Source: Asparagopsis taxiformis
Lineage: Eukaryota; Rhodophyta; Florideophyceae; Bonnemaisoniales; Bonnemaisoniaceae
Direction: 5' to 3'
Length of the DNA: 64,000 nt
Assembly: GCA_030407315.1 (NCBI GenBank)
Contig: JALQPE010000301.1
Span: 1-64,000, forward strand
The notes below the pieces were generated by a model. That model was given only the letters and a program-made list of their open reading frames with translations. It had not been told where the DNA came from and searched no databases. The translations under genes were made by a program, and so were the position numbers. Below, piece by piece: positions 29,490-40,090 of this stretch; position 1 is the first letter of the stretch; the number at the start of each line of letters is the position of its first letter.

Positions 29490-30254
29490 ATGAACCCCGC
29501 GTTTGCGCCAAGCGCAGTAGGCGCCGCCAAGCCAAAACTGGCCACTTACGTCGGACTCTGCCCATCGCGATGTGCGCTTCCGGCGCGCGCGCCGCAGCCG
29601 TCCGCGGCACGCACGCCGCCGTCAGCAAAGATGTTTGATTGGAAGAAGCGTGCCGATGAGAATTACGCCGTACTTCCGGAGGAAGACGATGGAATTTTCA
29701 AGCTGGATAATCTGCGCCCGGCGCCCGGCAGCCACCATCGCAAGAAGCGAAAGGGGCGTGGTGACGCCGCTGGTCAGGGTGCCCGTTGCGGATTCGGTAT
29801 GCGCGGTCAAAAGTCTCGTTCCGGCCGTCCGTCGCGTCCCGGCTTCGAGGGAGGCCAGACGCCGCTGTATCGACGTATTCCCAAGTTTGTCGGCAGGCCC
29901 ATGGGACCTGGTCATACCAAGACGGAGTATTCTTTGATGAAGATCGAGTTTCTGAACGGATGTGAAGAGGGAGAGATTGTTACTTTTGAAGGGCTCAAGG
30001 CGAAGGGAATCATGACTAAGCAGAAGAGGAAGCTTGTCAAGGTCGTTGGAGGCGGGGAACTCTCTGTGAAGAATCTTACTGTCAAGGCACATGGATTTAC
30101 AACGTCTGCTGTGGAGGCCATTGAAGGTGCTGGTGGTACTTGTGTGCTTGTTTCGCCGACTACCGGCCTGGATATATTGCAGGACGACGAGGAAGAGGTT
30201 GTCAATGATGGTGCAGTTGAGGAAGGCGAGGAGGAGGCTGATGCCTCTGAGTAA
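29490..30254 (+). CDS. RPL15: Plastid ribosomal protein uL15c (nucleus-encoded)
   Basis: A 254-residue bacterial-type L15 of the large ribosomal subunit. Residues about 66-220 carry the family signature: LDNLRPAPGSHHRKKRKGRG, then GARCGFGMRGQKSRSG, GFEGGQTPLYRRIPK and, near the end, the KAHGF strand. Sequence is closer to plant chloroplast L15 than to mitochondrial L15. The first 50-60 residues are Ala/Pro/Arg/Ser-rich and lack acids until MFDWKK, as expected for a plastid transit peptide. An acidic C-terminal extension (EEEVVNDGAVEEGEEEAD) is unusual for L15. Mitochondrial targeting is the alternative. Confidence 0.88.
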   Translation: MNPAFAPSAVGAAKPKLATYVGLCPSRCALPARAPQPSAARTPPSAKMFDWKKRADENYAVLPEEDDGIFKLDNLRPAPGSHHRKKRKGRGDAAGQGARCGFGMRGQKSRSGRPSRPGFEGGQTPLYRRIPKFVGRPMGPGHTKTEYSLMKIEFLNGCEEGEIVTFEGLKAKGIMTKQKRKLVKVVGGGELSVKNLTVKAHGFTTSAVEAIEGAGGTCVLVSPTTGLDILQDDEEEVVNDGAVEEGEEEADASE

Positions 30255-30635
30255 GCTGTGAGTTTGTCGATAAGGATATCAGCGATCGTGAATTGATGGA
30301 TTCTTGTCTCTGAAGGCCGCCTTTCCTCGCAGTTGTTACCTGCTTTTTTTTAGAGCCTAGACTACAATTTGACAACTGAAACAACTATCTACTCGGCTTA
30401 TCATGCTGAATTAAAAGCCATGTTTGAGTTTTTCCCATTCAAGAAAACGACACTATCTCAGCGATTCGCAACGGCACCATGCGTCACGAAACCAACGTAA
30501 CATATTGCAAAATAGCGAATCACCTTTAACCTAATACCGATCAGAATACGTGCGCAGCTAGGCGCCTTGCGAATAAATAACCAAGTCAACATTTGAGATG
30601 ACGAAGACGAACAAATAAAATCGCAACAGGAGCCT
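30255..30635. other. Convergent intergenic region
   Basis: About 380 bp between the 3' ends of uL15c and the VPS20 gene. Nothing beyond presumed 3' untranslated regions. Confidence 0.4.
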
Positions 30636-31385
30636 TCAAGCCGCTTCCATAACAGCCGGTTTTTCGCCAGCACCAACATGCACAGTTCCTGTCGGCATAT
30701 CAGGCATATCCGATGGTACTTGGGGAATTTGATCCACAGCACCAATCCCCTCCTCACTAATGCCTTCCTCCATCTCCAATTCCTGCATCGCCTCTTCAAA
30801 GGTTTCATCTGACATGAGGTCAGCATCCATACCCATCAGGTCACCCACCTCCTTTGTATACGCAATCGCTTGATTATGATCCTCCATAACGTTACGCACA
30901 CGATCCACACTCATTCCCTTTTGCAAATCCTCTATAGCGGCGGTACCTCTCTCAATACTCTGCACCATCTTTCGATTATCCTCAGCCTGATCCATGGTCG
31001 CAATCAAGTCCTGCACGGTGTTGACAAGCATCTCGGAGCGCTCAATTTTCTGTCGCACACTTTGTCGCTTATGCATGAGCACTCTAGCCGAGGCGTCATT
31101 CCCCTGACGTCGCATCTGCACGGCGAGTCGCCCCTCCTCTTTGAGCACGGCCTCTGAGCGCATGATGGCGCGTGAGAGTTCATCACGCAAATTGCGCAAT
31201 TTCAACATTGCACGGTCCTTTTCCGACACGGTGACCGAGGCGCGTTGCACATCGAGCGTCTTCTCGGCCGCCGGCACCACTGTCGACGTCTGCGCTGGAG
31301 CCGGGGCCGGCGTCGGTACCGGTACCGGCGCTTGCTTCGCGGTTGTTGCGGCAGGCACGGCCGGTTTGGACTCGAAACAGCCCAT
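30636..31385 (-). CDS. VPS20: ESCRT-III subunit VPS20/CHMP6
   Basis: A 249-residue Snf7-family protein. VPS20 nucleates ESCRT-III filaments on endosomes downstream of ESCRT-II, driving vesicle budding into multivesicular bodies. The start at 31385 gives MGCFESK, where Gly2 fits N-myristoylation and Cys3 palmitoylation, as in CHMP6. A frame extension 22 codons upstream would bury this signal and is rejected. A Pro/Ala linker (about 10-45) separates it from the helical core, which begins DRAMLKLRNLRDELSRA. It then runs through VQMRRQGNDASARVLMHKRQ to the acidic C-terminal helices (MGMDADLMSDETFEEAMQEL). The Ala/Pro linker is longer than in animal CHMP6. Confidence 0.85.
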   Translation of the reverse strand: MGCFESKPAVPAATTAKQAPVPVPTPAPAPAQTSTVVPAAEKTLDVQRASVTVSEKDRAMLKLRNLRDELSRAIMRSEAVLKEEGRLAVQMRRQGNDASARVLMHKRQSVRQKIERSEMLVNTVQDLIATMDQAEDNRKMVQSIERGTAAIEDLQKGMSVDRVRNVMEDHNQAIAYTKEVGDLMGMDADLMSDETFEEAMQELEMEEGISEEGIGAVDQIPQVPSDMPDMPTGTVHVGAGEKPAVMEAA

Positions 31386-31820
31386 GGTTTGTAGGAGCGC
31401 TTTGGTGAGATAGCCGGCGGTGAAGGCGAGCGCGAGACTCACAGGTTGCATGATATCTGTTTCATCGCTGATGCCGCGTGCGGCATTGACGCACTGCTGT
31501 GATGGTCGAGTGGTGATTGTTGTGCATTACAGAAATGGGAATTGTTTACAGTTTGCCCATTTAGGTCTATGTTGCGGTATTATAATATGGAAGGATAAAC
31601 GTCATGTATGAAATTTAGATACAGAGGTTGACTCGAGATGTACAGTAATATAATTATTGTTTTATGACAAGTCGATATTTCTACCAAGTATAGGTCGAGT
31701 CTACAACATATTATCTCGCATCCTTCCACCTCGAACATTCATCACCGTTCATCCATCCGTTCATAAGCAACCCGCAACGCGACCATCCAGCCATCATGCA
31801 ACTGCACATCACTGCCCGCA
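31386..31820. promoter_or_regulatory. Divergent promoter region of VPS20 and CtlX-like gene
   Basis: 435 bp between opposite start codons. No further gene; no individual element called. Confidence 0.4.
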
Positions 31821-33419
31821 ATGTTGCGTCAAGTTCAAGCGCTGCGTCTCACGCGTCGATTCGGCGTCCCCAATCGCACGCACTCCATAGCTTCGTCGAA
31901 ACCATCCCAACACCTCTGGAAACCGACAGCCCGATCGCCGTCCAACATTCTACCAGTACCAGGCGGTAACTCCATCTCCACGCGCACACAATCTCTCGCC
32001 CAAATCCTCACTAAATGGCGCTCCGTTCCGCGCGTCCCCAACGCCGTCTGGTCCCCATTAGACGTGCAGCCGCTGTCATCCAGCACCACATTTGTCGGTA
32101 TCGGACAACAGACGAATTGGCCGGCATTATTGTCCGCTATGGACGCCAATGTATTCCAAACGCACCCGCAACAACCACCGACTATCGTCACCGTCCGAGA
32201 TGTGTTTGACCGATGCGAAGCGCGCGCCGTACTATCCGACTATTTCGCCGTGGTCGCCGACGATGTCGTGGCGCTTCTTTCAGACGTTGTACGCTCTTCC
32301 CCCATCACGCGTCGTTTCGTCAACGTATACGCATATAACAGCGCGCACAACGCATACACACTCGTCAGAAACGACCTCGATCTCATCCAATATTTACATA
32401 CATCCGGCCTCCGCGTTGTACCCGTTTCCACAAAAGCCGACCTGGATGCGCTCCGCACCGCACATCGTCCAATTCCCGTGCAACAATCAACAAACCACGT
32501 GCTGGCATGCGCGCCGACAGCATTCTCGTACAACGCCGCGGCGGCAGCCGACAATCATTTCATGCCCGTTACAGCGCAGCCGGCACTATCGTCACTACGA
32601 CGCGCCGTTCTGTCCGAGTTTGCGCAATTGCACGACGTGCTAACGCGTCGCGACGGCGCCGGCGCGCAGGTGCACTTGTTCACGCATGAAGATTGGCACA
32701 ACACGCCGGACGCATGTTTCCCGAACAACACGTTTTCAACGCACACCAATCTAGAAACCGGCTCCGATTGCGTGCTCGTTCTGTACCCCATGAAGGCGGC
32801 CACGCGACGCAAGGAGCGTCGTCTGGTGCAGCGTCTTTTGTCGCGCGGTCGCTACTCGCAGGTGCTGGATTTCACGCACCAAGAGCTGGCTGAGCAGCCG
32901 GCCTTTCTCGAAGGCACCGGCTCGCTCGTGCTCGACCGTCTGCATCGCGTCGCGTATGTCGCGCAGTCGGCACGCTCCGACCTGCGACTGGCGCGCGCGT
33001 GGGCCGATGCTATGAACTATTCGCTCGTACCGTTTTCGGCGGTCGATGCGCAGCAACGCCCTATATATCATACCAACGTCATGATGTGCGTCGGCACGCG
33101 GTTGGCAGTTGTGTGCACCGAGTGCATTGTGGACGCAAGGGAGCACGCGGCCGTTTTGGACGCGTTGAAGAGTACGCGGCGAGTTGTGGTGGAGATTAGT
33201 TTCAATCAAGTGGAGAGTTTTTGTGGTAATGTGCTGGAATTGGAAGACTTCTATGGCGATCAGATTTTGGTCATGTCGAGCGGTGCGTACCGTGCGTTTG
33301 ATGACACGCAACGTGCACTCATGTTGACCGCGGTCGAGAGACTTGTGCATGCTGACATTCCGACAATTGAAAGAGTCGGTGGAGGAGGCGTGAGGTGTAC
33401 AATTGCCGAGTTATATTGA
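31821..33419 (+). CDS. CtlX-like amidinotransferase-fold hydrolase
   Basis: A 532-residue protein whose C-terminal part (about 215-532) is a pentein (guanidino-group modifying) enzyme close to the citrulline-utilisation hydrolase CtlX and arginine deiminase-related proteins. Diagnostic stretches are STNHVLACAPTAFSYN, PDACFPNNTFSTH, FLEGTGSLVLDR, YHTNVMMCVG and ESFCGNVLEL. His near 417 and Cys near 468 are in the positions expected for the catalytic pair. It probably acts on a guanidino or ureido substrate such as arginine or citrulline; the exact reaction is not readable. The first 200 residues are an extension. Its start (MLRQVQALRLTRRF) looks like a mitochondrial presequence; the remainder is unassigned. 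Confidence 0.75.
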   Translation: MLRQVQALRLTRRFGVPNRTHSIASSKPSQHLWKPTARSPSNILPVPGGNSISTRTQSLAQILTKWRSVPRVPNAVWSPLDVQPLSSSTTFVGIGQQTNWPALLSAMDANVFQTHPQQPPTIVTVRDVFDRCEARAVLSDYFAVVADDVVALLSDVVRSSPITRRFVNVYAYNSAHNAYTLVRNDLDLIQYLHTSGLRVVPVSTKADLDALRTAHRPIPVQQSTNHVLACAPTAFSYNAAAAADNHFMPVTAQPALSSLRRAVLSEFAQLHDVLTRRDGAGAQVHLFTHEDWHNTPDACFPNNTFSTHTNLETGSDCVLVLYPMKAATRRKERRLVQRLLSRGRYSQVLDFTHQELAEQPAFLEGTGSLVLDRLHRVAYVAQSARSDLRLARAWADAMNYSLVPFSAVDAQQRPIYHTNVMMCVGTRLAVVCTECIVDAREHAAVLDALKSTRRVVVEISFNQVESFCGNVLELEDFYGDQILVMSSGAYRAFDDTQRALMLTAVERLVHADIPTIERVGGGGVRCTIAELY

Positions 33420-33696
33420 GTGTATGTGAGCTGACTCTTTCGCTGACACCGCAAGAGTAGTCAGTTAAGTGTTTGTCAGAATGGTAACCTGTTGTACTTC
33501 ATTGTCATCTCTATAATCCCGAAGTATTCTGCTTGGTTTCGTCCAATAGCAACCGAGAATGCGTCATAAATCTTCGAACATGGTTGAACCCATTATGTTA
33601 GACTGTACACAAATCCAGCCTTAATAAAGACGGCATCACTGGTTGACATACAAATAGGCTGGGACAGCATCAAGCGATGGTTGTCTGCCATGAAAC

Positions 33697-35256
33697 ATGG
33701 GCTCATTCACCATTCCTCTATCCAGCGCCATCGTGAACACCGTTCTAGCAGTCGTTCTCGAACTATTCATCCTTCTCGCACTCAACGTATACACTGAATT
33801 CATCAATGCCTCAGCACGCCGCAAATTGTTCAAAAGAAAGCCTGTCATGGTGTACAACATCGCCAGACGCTACGGCTTCATCTCCTCCAACGTATTGATC
33901 ATCATGCTCTGCGTAGGAATTGAGCTTGGTTTCGACGGTCAGATCAGTGGCAAGATAACCGATGCGCCTTTATTACCAGTGCGCAGTGCATCGCTTGCGC
34001 AAGTTTCCGATTGGACCGTCGCGCAGCAACTAGATCGCCACCCTGAAATGCTATCGCTTTCTCAATTTCAACCGTCTCCCGCGCGAGAAAATTGCTTTTC
34101 CGCAGGTTCCTCCGCCGAACCGACACGCTTTCACCTGTACGGAGAAGACGGATGTTACAACCGAGAATTGAAGTCTTTCACCAGTCTCGAATCGCTGCAT
34201 ATCACACTCAACGCGCAGTACTTTCACTTGGATATTGCAAAACCACTTCAAGACGTGTTATCGCAAGATTTCGGTCTTGTAACATTCGCAGACACCTCTG
34301 ATCAGCCCCGCCAAGTGCGCCAGCTTTCCGCGACGTTCAAAGTCTCCGCGCGTTTTTGCCCCTTTGTCAAATCGGAAGCGGTTTCGGTAGACACTTCAGT
34401 TGCAACGTTGCAAAGTGAAGGTCTGATGACAGTTTCCGTGTTGGAACATTGGGATTACACCGCTGCTGATCAAAAGCGAAACGTAGACCGCATATCGATC
34501 GTGTTAGAACTGCCTGTAGGCGTCTTTTTCAACGTGGTCCAATTCGGGGACTTGTTCCAACCAACTCGGACGACGACAGACACTGCTAATCTAATCGCAG
34601 TCGACCAAATCGTATCCGTCCCTCTCTTCCGAATCACAACCTACTCGATCCGACCCAGGGATGTGCAAAATGCCGACAAGAATTCAACACTGTTCTTCGA
34701 CGATCAGAAGCTCACAGCGCACAAGGTCTACTACGCGTTGTCCAGATTACATTTCGCGGTTGACACAGGCCTTGTCGAGTCATCCTCCTTCAATCTCAAC
34801 GTTGCAGCGCAGATAGACGAACATCAATCCGACCAACCGAATCAAGTTATCTCGCTTCGATTGCTGGTACCAGATCGGAACTTTACTGTTGTCAGCTCCA
34901 TGTCGCTGATTCTATTTGGCGTCGTGGTAGCAGTTCTCCTTCTTCTCAAGATTCACTTTCTGTTGAAAAGATTGAAGGCGGATTTCATTGTGCGATTGTT
35001 CGATCCGCGATTCGTAGCATCTGTACGCGTCGCGGATAGCGAGGTGGCGGATGAATACTGCTCTCCACAATACGGGGTGTACATGGAGCTGAAGGAGAAC
35101 CTGGGGTATGTATTAAACCTGGAGAGGAAAGGGCCTGAAGTTCCGGATTACCTGCGGAGCACCATCATTGAATCCGATTGCAAAGGCGCGATGGAAAGTT
35201 ACTCGGATTTCAGCACCGAGGACACGGATGCTAGCGAAAAGGATGACTGGACTTGA
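33697..35256 (+). CDS. Three-pass membrane protein family, member 1
   Basis: First of six paralogues in the window; I do not know the family. 519 residues: membrane helix 1 at about 12-32, a short basic loop (ARRKLFKRKPV), helix 2 at about 61-79, an ectodomain of about 320 residues, helix 3 at about 401-423 and a 95-residue tail. The positive-inside rule puts the basic loop and the tail in the cytosol and the ectodomain outside or in the lumen. Shared family motifs here are CVGIELGFDGQ after helix 2, a Cys pair (133 and 153, in YGEDGCY), QLSATF, YYALSRLHF and, just after helix 3, LFDPRFVASVR. The tail is acidic and Ser-rich. This is the only member on the plus strand, so members 1 and 2 are convergent. 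Confidence 0.8.
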   Translation: MGSFTIPLSSAIVNTVLAVVLELFILLALNVYTEFINASARRKLFKRKPVMVYNIARRYGFISSNVLIIMLCVGIELGFDGQISGKITDAPLLPVRSASLAQVSDWTVAQQLDRHPEMLSLSQFQPSPARENCFSAGSSAEPTRFHLYGEDGCYNRELKSFTSLESLHITLNAQYFHLDIAKPLQDVLSQDFGLVTFADTSDQPRQVRQLSATFKVSARFCPFVKSEAVSVDTSVATLQSEGLMTVSVLEHWDYTAADQKRNVDRISIVLELPVGVFFNVVQFGDLFQPTRTTTDTANLIAVDQIVSVPLFRITTYSIRPRDVQNADKNSTLFFDDQKLTAHKVYYALSRLHFAVDTGLVESSSFNLNVAAQIDEHQSDQPNQVISLRLLVPDRNFTVVSSMSLILFGVVVAVLLLLKIHFLLKRLKADFIVRLFDPRFVASVRVADSEVADEYCSPQYGVYMELKENLGYVLNLERKGPEVPDYLRSTIIESDCKGAMESYSDFSTEDTDASEKDDWT

Positions 35257-36549
35257 ACGTGGGAATTGCGCAGCACGGTTGGACATTTTCGGATGGTCTG
35301 TATGCATTCGCATGGATGCATGGTATACTTTTTGGCATGATTGAAGGCGTGCATTGGGGTGAGAAAAGCTGCGCAAGGAATTTGGTGACGCATTAACTTT
35401 TCTCACCGATGGACTGCTCGTAGGGGGTACCCTTACGAAGGGTAGTAGGGCGGAAAGTTGTGGTACTGGCCGCTTCGTGTATCGTAGCAATGTAGATATA
35501 TATTAAATTAGTCGCAGTAAGGCTGACGACAAAGTAGTTTACTCCTAATTTAGTCACGGTTGTAAATTTTATTCCGATTCAACACGTCGAATACGTGTCT
35601 GAGACTGCGAAACGTGATTCCGTCCCCCAATCACGTGCATCTGAGCGCTTGATGCTTGCATCCTTCCGCGAGACTAATTTAATTTTCATTCCTCACATTT
35701 TCAGATCGGCAATGCGTGGCCATCAACTTGGGAATACAGTCTAGTGTAAAATGAGTCTGGGAAGTGTACGGGATATGTTCTTTCTCGCTAAGCACAGACA
35801 ATTGAGACTGTGCCACAGAGCCGGGACGGCTTATTATGTCAAGGCAGATCACCAAACGCAAACTGTGCGGTTGAAGATACAGATATTTCCACGTCTTGCA
35901 CGATTACGACCACCCATAAATAAAAGTCGCAGTACGTTAATCGCATGTAGGAAAACAGCGTCAGCGGTCGTCGGCGGAAGTATGATTGCGTCAGCTTTAC
36001 ACAAAATTGGGTCGTCGGTAAATTTGGGGCCGTTTCACAACGCGCATTGTGATGACGATGACAAGACGAGAAAAATAATCAGTGGATGGAGACATCTCCG
36101 CGTGGAATGCCGCCATTCAACGCATTGTTGATGAGCACAAGGCTTGATAACGCACAATGCTTGATCAATGATGGCGGAAGCGCAGTGCACAGGCAATGAC
36201 ATATGGCGTCGTGGGTTGCACGCGCCATCGCCTTCGCTGTAATAAGTTGACTGTTGTCGATGTGCATCCTCCTCTCGATCGAGTGCCGCTCACCGAATCC
36301 GGTCAGGCGTATGCTTGGATCCGCCTTGGCAGATTCGTTTGTGTCATGCCACGTGACAACATGCACACGTGATGGATGATGATTTGTTCGCTCGTGGCTT
36401 ACGCGTTATGCTGTCCATTCATCTCGTTTTCGCGCGGAATCAATTTCATCAAGGGTACCTCTCGTACTCGGCCTTCGTTCATTATGAACTACAGCGTGTC
36501 ACTTTTTCTGATAATTTAATTTTAGAAGCCGTACCAATCTTTCTGACAA
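35257..36549. other. Intergenic between family members 1 and 2
   Basis: About 1.3 kb between convergent genes. A 126-codon plus-strand frame (35751-36131) has no domain and is probably chance. No repeat recognised. Confidence 0.4.
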
Positions 36550-37986
36550 TCATTCCAATTCTTCAAGCTTCAAAACTGGACCGCTCTCACGCTCCACCAC
36601 CAACCTAACCTCATACCCGCTTTCGCATCTTGCCCGTCTCTTTCGGCGCGGAATTCTCAATTTTGCTATATACGCAATGTCGAACATATATATCGAAAAC
36701 GGCTCTTTCCGCCGCATATACATTGAATATCCTTTCAACACTACCAAACTCAATACAGCACCCACCAGTCCAATTAGCGCAAATAAACTGACTCTTGTAT
36801 CAGGGTTGTTTGACACTTGAACCCCAATTGGCGGCGCATCATATTCAACATTACCCCCTCGTGCGTCCAATATGCTTAATAGATTCAGACTGAAGTCAAA
36901 AGCTTTCACAGGTGTATCCTTCATACCGAAATGCAACCGCGACACAGCATAGTATGCTTTCTTCTGTGCCACGGCATAAACATCTTCCATAGCTTGAAAA
37001 TCCACTTCCCTCGGCGAGGATCGCCAAGGTCGCATAGAAGATGTCGTCATATCGAACATACCAAGCGTAAACTCCTTACGAACCGGTATCAAACTCGAAC
37101 TGTTTTCAGCGACCGTAGCGCGGAATATATCTGTAAATGGCAAGATTTGAAAACTAAGAGAAAATAGATTGTTAGGTATAATCATTGCAATTGTATCCAT
37201 ACCCGTTCCTCTTTTCTCCGTGTAGTTCCAATTCTTGATCACACAAAATGTCACGATCTTTGAATAATACCGAGGCTGATAAGAGTGACGGTCAAGAAAT
37301 GAAGCATTAAATGATACAGAAAGCTGCTCCAACCTCTCAGAATCTCCATCTTCTCCTGGAAAGCTCAAAACACCATACTCTCTGGAGAATTGACCGCTCG
37401 GAGAAGGCTGAATTTGAAATGTCCTCTCCCTCGCTCCCAGTCTTATCCGTGCGAAGGTGAATTGTTCCCTCACCTGTAGCATGGGAACTCTATTCACATG
37501 AGAATAATAGCATCCTTCCCTTCCATACAGCCCAAAGTGGATGTATCTCTCAATGAGTACTGAATCATCCCTGACTTCTTCCAGATCATAGCACGAAATT
37601 CTCTGCGGGGAAGGTTGAAAGTCGGAAATTGTCATTTTGGATGGATGGTTATCCCATTCTTCGTCAACAACCCAATCGTTTCCGGAATAAAGTAGCCCGC
37701 TTCTCATCAGATACAAGGGCATCGACAAGTTTCTGAAAGATCGACCCTCAAAACCCAGCTGGATTGTAATACACGTCGTTAACAGCAGGGTATTGAACAA
37801 GACAAAAGTGACCGTCCTCCCCGCATAGACAGGCACAGATTTCCTGGCGAGCAGCTGTTTTCGAAATGATGCATTAGTGTACTCTTGATAGATGTGATGG
37901 CCAAAAAACATTACAGCTACTTCCAGAATGATGATTAGAACGGCATTAAGGAGAGAGCTCGGAATTGGTGCAGTGAGCTCAGCCAT
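36550..37986 (-). CDS. Three-pass membrane protein family, member 2
   Basis: 478 residues with the family layout: helix 1 (about 11-30), loop with NASFRKQLLARK, helix 2 (about 58-77), ectodomain with LYGREGCY, EQLSVSF and YYAVSRLHF, helix 3 (about 398-420), and a 58-residue tail. The tail holds FDIAYIAKLRIPRRKRR, a basic juxtamembrane patch shared only with member 3. Four or more N-glycosylation sequons support an exposed ectodomain. It is closest to member 3. No catalytic motif is visible; receptor, channel subunit or adhesion roles cannot be told apart. Confidence 0.8.
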   Translation of the reverse strand: MAELTAPIPSSLLNAVLIIILEVAVMFFGHHIYQEYTNASFRKQLLARKSVPVYAGRTVTFVLFNTLLLTTCITIQLGFEGRSFRNLSMPLYLMRSGLLYSGNDWVVDEEWDNHPSKMTISDFQPSPQRISCYDLEEVRDDSVLIERYIHFGLYGREGCYYSHVNRVPMLQVREQFTFARIRLGARERTFQIQPSPSGQFSREYGVLSFPGEDGDSERLEQLSVSFNASFLDRHSYQPRYYSKIVTFCVIKNWNYTEKRGTGMDTIAMIIPNNLFSLSFQILPFTDIFRATVAENSSSLIPVRKEFTLGMFDMTTSSMRPWRSSPREVDFQAMEDVYAVAQKKAYYAVSRLHFGMKDTPVKAFDFSLNLLSILDARGGNVEYDAPPIGVQVSNNPDTRVSLFALIGLVGAVLSLVVLKGYSMYMRRKEPFSIYMFDIAYIAKLRIPRRKRRARCESGYEVRLVVERESGPVLKLEELE

Positions 37987-39722
37987 TTTTGATGGGCAGT
38001 TTGCTCAAGTGCCAGAAATGATTGCGGGTAATCTGTTGAGAGTCGTATGTTACTTCACGTTCCGGTTGCCGGGATGGAACGTATTATGCACATTATTGCA
38101 GAGGTAAGATGGCTATGATGGATAGGTATACATTTTCTAATTCTGCGGTGGTTCGGAACACGAGTTTTTTCTTCGTCATTTGCATGAGTGACACCTTTCT
38201 GTGCTGCTTACAGACGACGAAATTCAGCAAAAGTGATGAGCTTACATACATTCAGAGTGAATAATGACTCTTAGCTTTCATTTAGCTCTACGCTAGAAAT
38301 GACAAATCCTTTTTGGACATGGACAGACGGACCCGAGAGAGCTGACTTGTCGAGCGTGAGAATGAGTTGCCTGCGTCGTACGGGGGAGTGTGTGACAGCA
38401 TATCTACTGCCATCATACCTGCTGCCGACGTCACACCAGCATTATCGTCAAGTTGGGTTTAAGAAAGTGCATCAGCCGATGTTCATACAGCGCTATGCTA
38501 CGTGTCGGAGGGGGATACGTCTGATGGTCCTTGACATCGAGAGCACATAAAAACTAGAATTTTTCAACAGATGTGCACAAGTTTGTACACGACGTGATCA
38601 GATAGCAGACGGGCAGAAAAGGGGCGGTTGGATTGTTTACAGCCGTTAGACGAACGAGAATGGCGCCGCAATGAGCCATTCATCTGAATTGCGTAACACA
38701 CGCAAGTCAAACTTGGGCATTATGTCGCCGAGTAATATGCGCAGCAGCGAGACTCGGGACCAGCTCGAAGGCGTCAACACGTCCTAGTCATCTCCAGCGG
38801 AATAGCTGGCTTCGATAGCATCATGAACGGGTATCACGAGCGGTCTACAACAGCTGCAAGGCAATTTATAGCAATTGTAAGAAATCAATAGTGAGTCGTC
38901 CACTCTGTCCTCTCTCTCGCGCCGAATCATTCCGCGTCGGTTGCATCGATCGTCTCGTAAGAGCGAACATGCCATCCGTCTCTTCCACCGGACTCCTATC
39001 CCGTATTAATAGCATCCCATGACGAGGCGCTTGCTCTAGTCCTGCGAGGAAAATTGAGGGCCGCAAAATTCAGCCAAAACCCCCGATTGTGAGCTCCTGA
39101 GACTGACCACAGGTGGCGTGTGCCTCATTGGATTTCAACTTGTAGTTTCAAAATTCGATTCAGGAAGACGATTCTACAAGGAGAAAGGAACCAGCACGTC
39201 AATTTGCGCCAACGTCGAAAAGGCGTGAATCGACGCATTGCTCGTGGTGGCACGGACTTTGCATGGTCTACAAGTGCGGAGATCCAGTCCTCGAGGCTGG
39301 GAAAGGCTGACGTATGGCGAACTGTATCGTAAGTAGCATCGATTCAAATGGATGGTGCATGGAGGGACGTGCATCTACCTCGGAGAGCTCGACGCATTTT
39401 GCGCTGCCTCGGTTGTTTTCATCGACATTGAAAACGATCACAATATCCACCAGACGGCGCTGATGGGCGAACTAGTGGTGCCCGGCTCATCGGCGCGTCT
39501 GGTGCTGTCACGAGAGGACGTCTCGACATATGGAAACGATGCACGGTTCGGGCAAGTCTCGCTCGAGTGGGCAATATCGGCTGCCCGGGAAGCGCGCACA
39601 CGTGGTAATTTTTGATTGGTAGATCGTCAAATGTATGATATGTTCCATCCATGCTCTGGGCTTTCAAACTAAATTTAGGTTGTATGCTGTGACACAGACG
39701 TAAGTTTCCCTGACGTCTTTAT
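37987..39722. other. Intergenic with GC-richer patch
   Basis: No supported gene. Bases about 38300-38550 and 39100-39620 are GC-richer than their surroundings and hold short open frames (for example 87 codons at 39352-39615) that I cannot recognise. They may be decayed gene or transposon pieces. The last five bases (39718-39722, TTTAT) are the left target duplication of the next element. Confidence 0.35.
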
Positions 39723-39799
39723 TGTTAGACTATAAAGAATGTTGTGCCTGCGCAGACACTAGAGTTGGCATGTCGCCTGGTTATATGGATATCCCAACG
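39723..39799 (-). repeat. Terminal direct repeat 1 of TRIM-like element
   Basis: 77 bp beginning TGTTAGACTATAAAG and ending ATATCCCAACG. Matches the other terminal repeat except at three sites, one being its last base (G for A). Confidence 0.75.
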
Positions 39800-40024
39800 G
39801 AGCGGAGCCGATTGGCCAGGGAGGAGATGAGGGATATGAATATCCCAACACGCCCCCGCTCCCTGGGCAAGCGGTGAAGCGGTAGGAGGCGTAGTAGCCT
39901 GAGGCGTTGGAGCCTGTCTTGAATAGATAAGAGTCTTGTTGTTGACTTGTCGTAGCGGGATTTGTCGTCGCTGTGATGTGATTGGCGGTAGTTGCGTCGC
40001 CGTGTTGAATAAATTATGATGCAG

Positions 40025-40090
40025 CGGTGCTTGTGAGAATCGAACTCACGCAGTCCGGTTAGCGATAACGGCCCATAACCTGTTAGACTA
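40025..40090 (-). other. tRNA-like segment overlapping the terminal repeat
   Basis: On the minus strand, a perfect T-arm (stem GTGAG/CTCAC, loop TTCGATT; 40049-40033) is followed by a seven-base acceptor-like strand AAGCACC. Upstream, TAGTCTAACAGG (40090-40079) fits the Pol III A-box/D-arm consensus. The distance from T8 to T54 is exactly that of a tRNA, and an anticodon-type arm with U33 (4 of 5 pairs, triplet CGC) lies between. The 5' acceptor strand is missing, so this is not a functional tRNA gene. The A-box straddles the repeat/interior border. An alternative view is a primer-binding site: the sequence next to the repeat, GGTTATGGGCC, resembles the complement of an initiator-tRNA anticodon region used by copia. 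Confidence 0.5.

Noticed and set aside
35751..36131. 126-codon plus-strand frame between family members 1 and 2
   Set aside because: No domain, signal or similarity recognised; length is within chance expectation for this spacing.
39352..39615. 87-codon frame in a GC-richer patch
   Set aside because: No recognisable domain; could be a decayed gene, but evidence is too thin to annotate.
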